This document shows, one piece after another, positions 42,171-53,151 of a stretch of DNA of 64,000 nucleotides. A program made the position numbers and the translations under genes. Location of the stretch: NCBI GenBank assembly GCA_038049695.1, contig CP142452.1:108950001-109014000 (forward strand). Direction: 5' to 3'. Source of the stretch: Cinnamomum chago (Eukaryota; Streptophyta; Magnoliopsida; Laurales; Lauraceae). Position 1 is the stretch's first letter; each line of letters opens with the position of its first letter. The notes beneath the pieces were generated by a model. The model worked only from the letters and a program-made list of their open reading frames with translations, was not told the origin of the DNA and did not search any database.

Positions 42171-44954
42171 ATGGCAAAAACACTCTTCCTTTCTCTTTCG
42201 CCCATTATGCTACTTCTCTTTCTCCACTCATTTTCCTATCAGTCAAAATCTCAGCCTCAAACTCTACAGGAAAAGGAGCTGCGAATCCTCCTCAAACTCA
42301 AAACAGAATGGAGAAACCCATCTTCCCTTTACAACTGGACTTCCTCCAATGGCAACCACTGCTCCTGGCCTGAAATCAATTGCACCGTAGACGGCACCAT
42401 CACTGAAATCGTTCTTCGATACAAGAACCTCTCCTTCCCAATCCCGCCCTCCATCTGCGCCCTCACAAATCTCACCAAAATCGACCTCTACTGGAACAAC
42501 ATCCCCGGCCCTTTCCCCATCTATCTTTCCGAATGCACCAATCTCCAGTACCTCGACATCTCGCAGAATTACTTCGTCGGCTTCCTCCCCTCCGACATCG
42601 ACCGCCTCTCCTCCGTCCAGTACTTCTACCTCTACGGAAACAACTTCACCGGCGACATCCCGCCGGAGATCGGCCGCAGGTCGAATCTCATCGATCTCAA
42701 GCTACATCTGAATCTCTTCAATGGCTCTGTTCCCTCGGAGCTCGGAAATCTGGCAAACCTTGAAACCCTCGTTCTCAATTACCTTTCAATCATGCCGGGG
42801 TGGAGTATCCCGCCTGAGTTCGGCCGGTTGAAGAAGCTCAAGAACCTCTGGATTAGAAACTCGAATCTGACCGGTGAGATTCCTGGATCTCTCACGAACC
42901 TCACTGATCTCGTGGTCCTCGATCTCGCAGCTAACAAACTGAGCGGCGACATTCCGAGAGATCTGTTCAGATTGAAGAATTTGAAGGTAGTTTATCTCTT
43001 CTCCAACAGCTTGTCTGGTGAAATTCCGAGACCGGTTGATGCTCTCGGCCTGGAAGACGTAGATCTGTCAATGAATCAGCTCACAGGAACGATTCCGGAA
43101 GATTTCGGACAACTGCAGAATCTGTCCTATCTGTATCTATACTATAACCGGATTTCCGGCGAGATCCCGGCCGGTTTGGGCCGGCTGCCTCTTCTGATCG
43201 ACATCCGTCTCTTCAACAACAGATTGACGGGGTCTCTGCCTCTGGAATTAGGTCTTCATTCCAATCTTGTTTATTTTAGGGTCTCCGCGAACAGACTCTC
43301 GGGCAACCTGCCGCAGAACCTCTGCCAAGGCGGCCTACTCCTTTGGCTCGAGGCTTTCTCTAACAATCTTAGTGAAACCTTGCCAGAGTCCCTAGGCAAA
43401 TGCTCCAGCTTGGAAATCGTACGGCTACACCGCAACGGATTTATTGGAGGAATTCCGGCAAGTCTGATTGCACTCGCTTTCCTCCATACGCTTGAGTTAC
43501 AAGAAAATAGAATCTCCGGAGAGATACCGTCGAATATCAGCTCGTGGAAATCTCTCAACACTCTCAATCTCAGTAAAAATCAGCTCACGGGCAGAATTCC
43601 TAGGGAGATCGGGTTTGTGTACATGCTAAACTCTCTTGACCTGTCGGGAAACAAACTCTCCGGTGAGATCCCGTTAGAACTCGGATACCTTTACTTGCAA
43701 AAACTAGACCTCTCTTCCAACCGACTCATCGGAAAGATACCGGACAAGTTAGACAAGCCGGAGTTCGAGACGAGCTTCCGCAACAACTCGGGACTGTGTG
43801 CATCCAAGTCCAACCATAATCACTCCAACTTCAACATATGCTCCTGCGACTCCTCCAAAAAATCGCCCCGAGTTCTCGCTTCCATCTTGACCATCTCGGT
43901 CTTCTTAATTCTCCTCGTTCTCGCTTTCCTCGCGTGGTTCTTCGTTACACGATATCACAAGAATAGGAAGCGAGAGCAGAGACAAGAGGAGGAGGATCTC
44001 CCTACACCTACTTGGTGGTTTACCTCGTTCCATCGGCTGGATTTCACGGAGGACGACATCTTAAACGGTCTGATTGAAAGAAACCTTATTGGGAGCGGAG
44101 GATCAGGGAAGGTTTATCGGGTCTCCATAGGGAACCAAACGGACAACTTGGTGGTGGCCGTGAAGAAGATTTATAACAGCAACAAGTCGGACGCCAAGTT
44201 GGAGAAGGAATTCCAAGCAGAGATTGAGATACTAGGCCACATCCGACATGCCAACATTGTCAAGTTGCTCTGCTGCATTTCGAGCCAAGATTCAAAGCTT
44301 CTAGTATACGAGTACATGGAGAACGGGAGCCTGGACCACTGGCTGTATCAGAAGAGAAATGGTAATATAGAATCGGGACCGTTGGATTGGCCAATCCGGT
44401 TACGGATCGCATTGGATGCGGCCCAGGGGCTCTGCTACATGCACCACTCCTGCTCCCTTCCCATCATCCACCGAGACGTCAAGTCCAGCAATATCCTTCT
44501 CGACTCCGAATTCAAGGCTCGGATCGCTGATTTTGGGCTTGCCCGGATGCTGATCCGGCATAGGCAAGGAGAGCCCGAGTCCATGTCTGCGATAGCCGGC
44601 ACTTTCGGGTACATTGCTCCAGAGTATGCGGCCTGGGCACGAGCGAACGAGAAGTGCGATGTGTATAGTTTTGGAGTGGTGCTTCTGGAGCTGGCGACAG
44701 GAAAGAAAGCGTGCATCACGTGCGATGGGTGCAATGGCTTGGTGGAATGGGCGTGGCATCATTTGCTGGAGGGGAAGGACTTGGTCGAAGCACTTGATGA
44801 GGAGCTTAGAGAAGAACCTGCTTATTTGAATGAGATGACCCTTGTGTTCAACCTGGGGCTCAACTGCACTGTGACAGTGCCTTCTCATAGGCCTTCCATG
44901 AAACAGGTGCTGCAAATCTTGCATCGGTGTGCCACACCTCAGAATTCTAGATAG
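42171..44954 (+). CDS. LRR receptor-like kinase D, HSL3-like (subfamily XI), intact
   Basis: Single exon; 927 residues from the ATG at 42171, which lines up with the starts of B and E. The frame is open for 31 codons further upstream but has no ATG there. Layout is as in B: signal peptide, LRR cap (SNGNHCSWPEINC), LRRs to about 535, membrane helix about 568-590, glycine loop about 640-648, HRD about 767, DFG about 787, and APEY. All catalytic residues are present. It is clearly more diverged from B and E than these are from each other, with many changes across the LRRs (for example LSETLPE where B and E have LSGTLPE), so it is the best candidate for a different ligand. The juxtamembrane acidic stretch is shorter (QEEEDLPTP). 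Its promoter carries two MITEs absent from B and E. Not a pseudogene on present evidence. Confidence 0.95.
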   Translation: MAKTLFLSLSPIMLLLFLHSFSYQSKSQPQTLQEKELRILLKLKTEWRNPSSLYNWTSSNGNHCSWPEINCTVDGTITEIVLRYKNLSFPIPPSICALTNLTKIDLYWNNIPGPFPIYLSECTNLQYLDISQNYFVGFLPSDIDRLSSVQYFYLYGNNFTGDIPPEIGRRSNLIDLKLHLNLFNGSVPSELGNLANLETLVLNYLSIMPGWSIPPEFGRLKKLKNLWIRNSNLTGEIPGSLTNLTDLVVLDLAANKLSGDIPRDLFRLKNLKVVYLFSNSLSGEIPRPVDALGLEDVDLSMNQLTGTIPEDFGQLQNLSYLYLYYNRISGEIPAGLGRLPLLIDIRLFNNRLTGSLPLELGLHSNLVYFRVSANRLSGNLPQNLCQGGLLLWLEAFSNNLSETLPESLGKCSSLEIVRLHRNGFIGGIPASLIALAFLHTLELQENRISGEIPSNISSWKSLNTLNLSKNQLTGRIPREIGFVYMLNSLDLSGNKLSGEIPLELGYLYLQKLDLSSNRLIGKIPDKLDKPEFETSFRNNSGLCASKSNHNHSNFNICSCDSSKKSPRVLASILTISVFLILLVLAFLAWFFVTRYHKNRKREQRQEEEDLPTPTWWFTSFHRLDFTEDDILNGLIERNLIGSGGSGKVYRVSIGNQTDNLVVAVKKIYNSNKSDAKLEKEFQAEIEILGHIRHANIVKLLCCISSQDSKLLVYEYMENGSLDHWLYQKRNGNIESGPLDWPIRLRIALDAAQGLCYMHHSCSLPIIHRDVKSSNILLDSEFKARIADFGLARMLIRHRQGEPESMSAIAGTFGYIAPEYAAWARANEKCDVYSFGVVLLELATGKKACITCDGCNGLVEWAWHHLLEGKDLVEALDEELREEPAYLNEMTLVFNLGLNCTVTVPSHRPSMKQVLQILHRCATPQNSR

Positions 44955-45059
44955 TCACACTTTGGCAACGTAGAGATTATGATGTGGACCCACTTATCCA
45001 CGCTTCCAGTCCCTCTTTGGCAAACACTCGAATTGAGTATCTAAATTCGCAGCTTAAGT

Positions 45060-45830
45060 TCAAGCAAAAGCTAGCAAACTAACTTGGCTTGGATGTTTGA
45101 CATCCCTATCCCGCAGTGTCATCCTCCCCCACCGATGGGGCCCTCCAAGTTGACTGTTTTTATCTTTTGTTTTGGTGGTCGAAATTTCTACAAATATGAA
45201 CATGCAGGTCCCGTTCACAATGTAGATTGCACAGTACCCGTTACGTTGCCACTTTGTTGCAACTGAGTCACGAGATTTTAAGGCCATAAGCCAGAATTAT
45301 AGCAACAGAGTATACAGCTCTTACCTACAAGGATCTCTCATCAAATGGTCTATCCCCCAATCCCTTGGAGAAAAAGATACGCAATTGCTGAATGGCTTCA
45401 ACCTGTGATGGGCCCCTTAATCCATGTCCTATAAGTTTAATGGTTTTAGATCCACACACAAAAAAAAAGAAAAAAGGAAAGTGTCAGCCTAACCATTGGT
45501 GTAATTCATTTGGATCAATGCAAATTCGTAGATCCAATGACTACCGGGCGTGTGTGGCTCTGGTCGACTTATATAGGCTATCAAGTGGGTCTGCTATGTG
45601 GGTATATTTTAGAAAAAAAGTTAATGCGTCGGTATTTTTCATAGGATTAATCCTGTGGTCAAATATTGGTGAGTAGCTGCAAAGACTACCATGTTGCCGG
45701 TTACAACTAAGATGATTGTTTACTAGCAGTAAATATGGTGTAAATAACTGTGTTTTTTAGTCGCAGCAATAAAAACTTTGTTGAAAAAGGTTATAAAGCT
45801 ATTACTACAATCACCCACAAAACAACATAA
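45060..45830. repeat. Intergenic blocks Y and Z downstream of gene D
   Basis: Collinear with 40140-41080 upstream of D, as noted there. D therefore sits in a duplicated unit with the order Y-Z-gene-Y-Z. The immediate 3' flank of D (44955-45060) is short and lacks most of the long flank shared by A, B, C and E. Confidence 0.65.
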
Positions 45831-46069
45831 AAACTCTGTGATTGTAAAAGGCAAAATGTTGTGGTTGTACTTATCTTGTGATTGGTGAACTTGCAACTTC
45901 CATTATATTATGTTAACTCTGTGCAATGTCTAGTGCTATTAGAAGTTGGATCCCCCAAGTTAAAGCATCTGCATTACTTATTACTTACATCAGATTTAGC
46001 CACAACGGATATTTAATTGCACAAGTACTTATTCCTTATGTGAGATTTATCTCTAAATGAGAGTTTTTG

Positions 46070-49000
46070 TGGTATGAGCCGCATACCAGATAGGCACTCG
46101 TGTGGGTTCCCATTGGCTATATATTCATAGATATTTGCCTTGGTGAACTCTGATTAGGAGCAGCCTTCAAAGTTCAATCCCAATCTAAACATTCATATTG
46201 CAATAAAGTTTTCCCCTCGATGTTAGGTCTAGTCCTCTGATTTTGTTAAGAAAAGAACTTTTGCTGAACATGGACACTTGCCTTGGTACAAAATTCCATT
46301 GACCCCTGAGATGATAATTGAGAGAGCTTCTGTTAGGCTCCGTCCCGAGTTAATCTCGATTAACTCTATTTAATTGAACTTAAGACTAATTAAGCCGGTT
46401 TAAATGCACTATTTAAGCTTAATGACCTAGTAACTAACATTGTGAAAGGATTTGAGTGAAAATGAAGCTTAGTTAAGCAAATGAAGAATTGCGTATAAAT
46501 ACGGGTTTATACGTATTTCGTCAAATACGGAAAATCCTGATACCAGCATGTGTATCTCGACGAGTACGATGAATTGTGTAAAAGACTTGAATTGATTCAG
46601 CGAGGAATGGATTAAATGGGATGTCATTTGACTTGAATTAGACTTAAAAGAAGGTGGAGGGGTCTAAATGCAAAAGATCATCTTATATAACCTTATAAGA
46701 TGAGATGAATTTCATTCATCTCATCCTGTAACCTAACACCACCTCCAGCAGCCGTTTCTTCTTCCTTTCTTCTTCTTTCTTCCTTCGTTTCTTCATCAAG
46801 TGTGGGGCTCAAGTTAAAGGAAGTGAAGAGAAGTCCATCATCTTCATCATCTTCACCTCTTCTTGAGTTTTCTTAAGATTAAAGCTTGAAATGGTGGATT
46901 TTTATCTTAAATCCAGGCTAAGCATAGACTAATCTTCAAACAAAGGCAAGTTATGCATATGTTTATGGTTATGAGTGAGTTTGCATGGATTTTAATGGAA
47001 GGAAATGGAAAAATCCATGGTTAGATTGATTTATGAGGTTATGTATGGATTTTAAGACTTTTAATTGGAGATGATTAGTTGAAATGAGTAGTCTTAAATT
47101 TCTTTGTTAAATGTATGTTTTCATTGCTTATTAGGTTCAGGAGGCATCAGGAATAAAAAGGGTTGAAAAACCCCATTCACTGCACTGTAGAACAGAACTT
47201 GTGTTCTGTTTCTGCAGTGTCGCCGGTCGACCGGCCAGCAGGGCTCGGTCGACCGGGACCACTGCATGAGCAATTTCTGCGCCTGACGAAATTTTTGTCC
47301 CGAATTTTATGTTACAACTCTAGGTCGACCGAGACTAGTCCATGTCGACCGGGACCATTGAAAATTGTTCAAAAAGTGTAGTTTGAGTCTAAATGTCCGG
47401 AATTAATAGTTTAAGCTTAGAGATTGACCAGATTAGTTATATTAAGGAAAAATTTAGCCAATCGCTCGGACCTAACGGTCCTTGCGATTGGAGTGAGTTT
47501 TGGATTTTACGAGAAATAAGATCGCTTATGAGATCATAATTACTTCTCGTATAGGTATACCTCCATAAGTGTTAACTAAGGTTATCCTAATGCATAATCA
47601 TATAAGTAATGTCATCAAAAGTAATCCTTGCATTGATAACCAAAGTTACACTCAATGGTTGGTTAAATGATGAATTGAACACGAGACTGAGATTAATAGG
47701 AGTTGTTAATAGGTCTGGCACTACCTAGTGGTTTCCGAACTCATTATGAAATTGAATTGAATGAAATGATAAATGAATGTAATGACTATTCCTACTGCAG
47801 TAGATGAGAATGGGAGCGTACGGAGCTCCGTGGGACACCAGTGATCTCTGATCAAGACACTGGGAGATCTCACCACACTGGACCAAAAGGTCATTGACTA
47901 ACAAGTCATACACTGAAAGTCATTAATAAATATTGAACATTATGCATAAATGAATATGAAATGCTTCCTTTTGGAAGATTAAATGAATAGAATGGAGTTG
48001 AAACCCCTGCTAGTGTAGTTGCCAATATATTGTTGTGATTAATGGTATTTATTATGAATTGTTTAGCACTGTTAAACAATAAATTGTTAGGAATTATGAA
48101 ATGTTATAAATATATGTATACCTTGTTGAACCGTCGTGTTCATGGTATTACTGATGATGTTACAGGCTCAGTTGCCCGTGCCAGCACCTCCGAGACCGTC
48201 CCGACAGCGGAGGCGGCCCATTCGCTACCTCTAGGAGGTCTAGCCGAATGGACGTGATATGAGAGAGGATAACACAGCATCTTTTGGAAACTTTTTAGAA
48301 ACTGTTTGTATATTCATTTTGGTATTGTAAGTATTAAAGTGATATCCCCTGCATTGTATTTTAAATGTGCAGTGGTTGATAGTAGGAAACTGCGATGATG
48401 TACAGTAACTTTACTGTTCATAGTAAAGTATATGATTCGTTTTGTTAATGGTTGTCAATGTATATTATTTGTATATTCCGCACTGTACATTGACAGGTAC
48501 GTATGCAAGATCCCTTGTAGATTCGTTTTAACTTCGATTATTTCGGATCTACGGGAGTAAGTATGATTAACATCGTGACCCAGGGGTTAACCCTAATGAC
48601 TCTGATCTCGGGTCCGGGTCGTGACAGCTTCTTGATAGCAACTTGTGTGCCATCTTTCATGTAGCCATGCTAAACGACTCCCAAGTCCTGCTCTGCCAAC
48701 CACCTTTTTGAAGTTGTTAGGGATCTTCACTTTTAAGTCCAACATCATACACATGGTTTTAAACTCAGCTTAAACTTAAGTTGTATCTCCCAATGCATAA
48801 AGTGTTTCAGCCATGTCATATTGTATTTCATTGGGTTAAGTCCAAAACCAAAAATGTAAGGCAACTCTGTTATCACCACCTTTAGATTGTATTATGTTGC
48901 TTTATTTACATCTGAAAAACCATATGAGCAAATAAAAATTTATGCTATAGAGAGAGTTTGTTGGTGATTAAGAAATTATGGTATAGAGATATAAGTCATT

Positions 49001-49260
49001 AAAGAAATATGTAAAAAGTGTAGTGAAAATGGCAATGCTACCTCTCTGTTGTGAGAATTTCCGAAGTACAGAAACTGCAATTGTTAGAACAATTAGTGAT
49101 GGAATTACTGATGCAAGTACAAGTGCAAGAGCCTTTTCGTGCTTTTTTCATGAACCAACTTGAAATGAATTGATATCAATATTGTTGACATTGAAATTAA
49201 AAGATTCAATCATATCTGGATTGTTATTCACACTGACAACAAGCAGAGTTGAACTTTCAC
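46070..49260 (-). pseudogene. LRR-I (malectin-type) receptor kinase remnant in block X2
   Basis: Second copy of the remnant described at 15525-16440. The membrane part lies at about 49240-49040 and the kinase start at about 48740-48630, continuing left of the LTR from 46330. It shares with X1 the frame change in the glycine loop. It also has its own stop where X1 reads VVYHG (TAG in place of TAC). The solo LTR lies within the kinase start. Both copies were therefore dead at or before duplication. Confidence 0.75.
46331..48626. mobile_element. Solo LTR, ~2.3 kb, probably Gypsy-like
   Basis: Begins TGTTAGGCTCC and ends GGGTCGTGACA, with the 5-bp duplication GCTTC on both sides (46326-46330 and 48627-48631). 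Block X1 shows the empty site. No gag or pol region is recognised inside, so this is a single LTR or a non-coding derivative. Its interior has a pyrimidine-rich stretch (46745-46800), a donor-like AAGGCAAGT and four GTCGAC palindromes at 47225-47355. Fossil; insertion is younger than the X duplication. Confidence 0.8.
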
Positions 49261-49943
49261 TTACTTTTTTTTTTAAATTGTTTTAAGGGTAAAGATCAAT
49301 CTCACAAATGGACATCCAGTTATTGAAAGCAGAATCGGAAATGTAGGGGGAAAAGACTCAAAAAAATTAAGCAGCGAATAATGGCAGAAAAAAAAATTAT
49401 TAGGTACACAATCCTCAGTCATTTCAATAAGTGGCAGCTGCTTATGCCGCCATTAGAATGCTTGGGAAGCCAAAGGAGAACTTCAAATCACGAGCAATTG
49501 GACTGTGGGGTTTGTTATATGAATCGAGAGTGTTATGATTAGTAGGATGTTGGACTAATGGGGATTCTAGCCTAGAAATTCAATTCCATTGCCAGCTACC
49601 TTCAAGGTTCAAGAATGGGGTTTTTGTTCTCTCTGTCCAGATTACTGCTTAGTTCCTGATTTTGCTAGTTTGATATTAGGTCTCGAGACTGCTAGCTTTG
49701 GAATAAGTCTTTTTTGAAAGAATGAACTTGCTAGTCTCTTTCGTTTGTAGAATGAATTGAGGGGGGTAATGGGTTTTGGGTGAATTATAAAAAGTAAGGT
49801 TGCCTAGCAGGTTAGCTGAGCTGAGGGGGCGGTGCACTTGTATTATTTATCTTCATTAGTGTTGGTTGAGAGACATCACTGCCTTTGTTTCCTGGCTTCC
49901 TGCCCTTCCTGGGCAGAACTACCATGCAGTGAAAAACCCAAGT

Positions 49944-50270
49944 TAAAATCATGGGTGGGGGGCACCTTTGGAAAATCCAAACTCTCCACTGCCATTAGGC
50001 CCATTGTGTGCTCTGTATCTGAATATTCAAAATCTATTTCAGTGGACCAACCGATGGATTGATCATCACATTTCACACAAAGAGGCTCCTTCCATTTCTG
50101 CCCATTAAAAAGAGGATAGTAAAGAAAGTTAATCGGTTTATTAGTGAGTTTCCCTTTCCCAAATGTCATTTGTAAGAGTGTGGGTTTTGTGTATGATTTT
50201 CTTGTTTAGGAAAAGAACTTTCCCTTTTCTCTCTTTTTTGTCCTTTTTTTTAAAGTTATTATTAGGGGAT
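49944..50270 (-). other. 330 bp segment present in X2 only, coding-like on the - strand
   Basis: X1 reads straight from CCCAAGT to GATGTGCTGTGAGG; X2 has this segment between. On the - strand at about 50169-49945 it reads without stops, with ordinary protein-like composition (NFLYYPLFNGQKWKEPLC, GWSTEIDFEYSDTEHTMG, MAVESLDFPKVPP). I do not recognise the family. It may be a captured gene fragment or a stretch lost from X1. The frame continues into block X sequence, where it is not meaningful. Confidence 0.4.
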
Positions 50271-51559
50271 GTGCTGTGAGGGAGTACTCATCTCTTTCCA
50301 CTTTCATGGAGAGCATGGGACAAATGAGGAGGGCATGGGACATTTTAATACCCAGCACTACTTAGAAATCCAACTTGGGTTAGGTCAAACCCAACTCACA
50401 TGACCCAACCTGACCCACAGTGAACCTTTCTATTAGGCTTGTTCAATTTGAGCTGTGGGTTTGTGGTTAATTTTGAATCTTGCATCCAAGTCAGGTAAGG
50501 TTGAGTCTGGGCAGGGACTTGAATTTGACTTGAGCATCCCGTATCTTATTAATAAAATATCTTCACCCACGAACGGACCATAAATTATATTGTGCTTATG
50601 CAGTCAATCTCATGGGACCCATTTGAATGCAGTCCTATCATTTGGGCCTTTGGGGTAGTATATATGGAAACGACTTTTTCTGTATAAGGGGTCATGCAAA
50701 TTCAAAATAGCCCATCAAATTACCTTGGCCCTTAATAACAGCTTTAAAATTTAATGATTTTTTAATCATAGATTTTATTTTTTTTTAAATTCAAAATAGT
50801 GACCATGAGTAAATGTTGGATGAACATAAAATTGGACAAGGGCATCACACCACATCATGGAGGGACACGTGTCTGAAATGAGCTGTGCTAATCTAAAGTA
50901 GGCCCGATGGGCCCCAAGTAGCTGGACCGTAGATGCAATTTGCTCAAAGGCGAAAATCCTCCCTGGTGGAATGCTCAAAAGTCTAAGGATTGTTGAGGTG
51001 GATGTATTCTAATACAGGGAAGGATTTGACGAGGGAAAAAAAAAAGTCCTTACTAATATTGTTTAAAATGCCATCATGAGGGAAGATGTAAAGTAAATGG
51101 TGTTTGCAGTCGAATATAATGGAAATAAATCAGACACCAAAGGACATAAAAGTAGCTTACAGAACTCAAAATGCCGAAATTCTTTTGCTAAGGAATTTCC
51201 TTCAAACAATCTTCTACTATAAGATCTGCCATGGGTACTTCATTTATCAGATTCTACAACCATAAGAGCTTTCTTAGATCACTAGTTATTTTTTAGGAAT
51301 TTTCTTCACTGTCATTGGAATCATACCCAGGGCCGAGGTAGAGCCTAGCGGTGTATGCATTCAAGACATAGAACTCGTTCAAATATGCCGTTCAACGTTC
51401 AAACAAATCAGTTCTGTAGCATCTCAAAGTTGATCCATTGGTTACCTGACACATGGAAGGACAAAGATGAACTGGAAGGGCTGTTTAAGGCTTGAATGGG
51501 GCAGTTGGGTTTAAACTGGTGCTGATCGCCACCGGGACACTGCCTTCTACTAGGCTGGA

Positions 51560-52538
51560 AGGTTGGTGGTTTGGTGTAACAAATAGATCTTGCAAATGAT
51601 CTGACCCTGGGCCTGACTTTCAGGCCTGGCTCGCCTGGGGACTGGGTTCCACATGACTCACAAGCTATTTGGACTCCAATGGCCATCACGGGTCTTCTGT
51701 TGCACATATTATCAGGGGCTGACCTAGGTACAACCATGTGGGAGGCCGTCGCACCTGTTGGACCTCGTCCGCTTATAAAATCATAATGAAAAATCTGACT
51801 GTGCTTTGAAAATTCACGTAAAAATATCAACAGCACCCCCAAAACCCACATAAAAATTATAGGTTTGTGCCCAAAACCCAATTGCCTGTTTGAGTCCGCG
51901 CCCCTCAACTCAAAAACTGGAGTCCACCACTGCATATTATGCTACTCCTTTGACAGGTTTCAAAGAACTCCTATGTAGGGCCTATATAATGATGACCCAG
52001 TCCGTCCAAGATGAATGTCCTGGACGGGATTGGGTCATGGATCTCTGAAACATGATGAGTGTGATAGATGTGACAAAGGATCCAGATGCCATAACTTGGG
52101 ACAAGAATCTCCACGATGACCCAACTTCTTCCACACGTATTTCGGGGAATACTTTTTTCCACGGTGGGGCCCAGTGGGAGCTCAACGATGGTGTGCAAAA
52201 TCCCGAGTCAACAGTCAAGTAGCAGCCATGCATGGCCCATTGGTGTCAGACTTTCCACACGGGGAATGAACCACAGAAGATCCTGAGTCGCTTTGGATAA
52301 GATGTACATCTAGACAGCGGTGTTAACATTTGGAGAGACGAGAAGAAGTGGATAGATAAGAGACATGGCCCACAGGTGCCAAAGTTTCCAACGAGCTATG
52401 GACTCCAACAGTCCAACTTCGAAGTCATTGGCCTCTAGTCCACTTGTGTTGTGGAGCACTGCAGACTGATTGTCATTTTCATATTTCCTCCATTTGCCAA
52501 GTGACATACAACTTGTTCCATACGTTAGACTGACTATC
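51560..52538. other. Intergenic DNA between block X2 and the promoter of E
   Basis: 51715-51935 is a decayed copy of the dispersed repeat seen at 25559 (CCCAAAACCCACATAAAA phrases). 52105-52260 is block W, also found before D. The rest is unassigned. Confidence 0.5.
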
Positions 52539-52946
52539 ATTTTCATGTTTCCTCATTTTCAACTCTTATCCTTTATTATTATTTTTCTCACAATGAATTT
52601 CTGGCTTTTGAAAAGAAAAAATTGTAATCTTTTGACTGTCATTTTCATGTTTCCTCATTTTCAACTCTAAGCCTTTATTATTATCTTTTTCACAATGAAT
52701 TTCTGGCTTTTGAAAAGAAAAAGTTGTAATCTTCTGCCTGTCATTTTCATGTTTCCTCATTTTCAACTCTAACCTTTTATTATTATTTTTTTCACAATGA
52801 ATTTCTGGCTTCTGAAAAGAAAAAATTGTAATCTTCTGCCTGTCATTTTCATGTTTCCTCATTTTCAACTCTAACCCTATATTATTATTTTTTTCACAAT
52901 GAATTTCTGGCTTTTGAAAAGGAAAAGTTTGTAATCTTCTACCATT
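52539..52946 (+). repeat. Four tandem copies of a 102 bp unit upstream of gene E
   Basis: ATTTTCATGTTTCCTC starts at 52539, 52641, 52743 and 52845, exactly 102 bp apart. Each unit continues with TTATTATT and TGAATTTCTGGCTT. Gene B has a single partial copy at the matching place (about 19770-19815). Because 102 is divisible by three, the - strand frame stays open across copies; this is not a gene. The array ends about 205 bp before the ATG of E. Confidence 0.95.
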
Positions 52947-53151
52947 TGACTTACTATTGAATGGAGTGATAGGGGCCCGCCCGATCCGGTTCTGTACACG
53001 AGTTCTAGTGCACTCTGTAGTATTTGCATCACGGCTACTAAACTAGCAATTCAAGGCCTCCTTTTTCGCGCTCACGTATCCTTCCTTTCGTTTCCTCTCA
53101 ATTAGAAGGGGAAAAGTAAAACACCGAACAACAACTCATTCGTTACCAGTA

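Larger units (their letters stand above)
45966..51559. repeat. Intergenic block X, copy 2
   Basis: Collinear with 15419-19063, with two large differences: the solo LTR at 46331-48626 and an extra 330 bp at about 49944-50270. It lacks the hAT MITE and its surroundings. Between-copy differences are frequent but alignment is easy by eye. Confidence 0.85.

Noticed and set aside
44400-44924. 174-codon - strand frame inside gene D (and similar ones in B and C)
   Set aside because: Shadow of the kinase coding sequence; the same antisense openness recurs wherever this kinase region is present.
52566-52868. 100-codon - strand frame with repeated KMRKHENDRQKIT and FSFQKPEIHCEK
   Set aside because: The 102 bp repeat period is divisible by three, so openness is automatic; gene B has no such frame.
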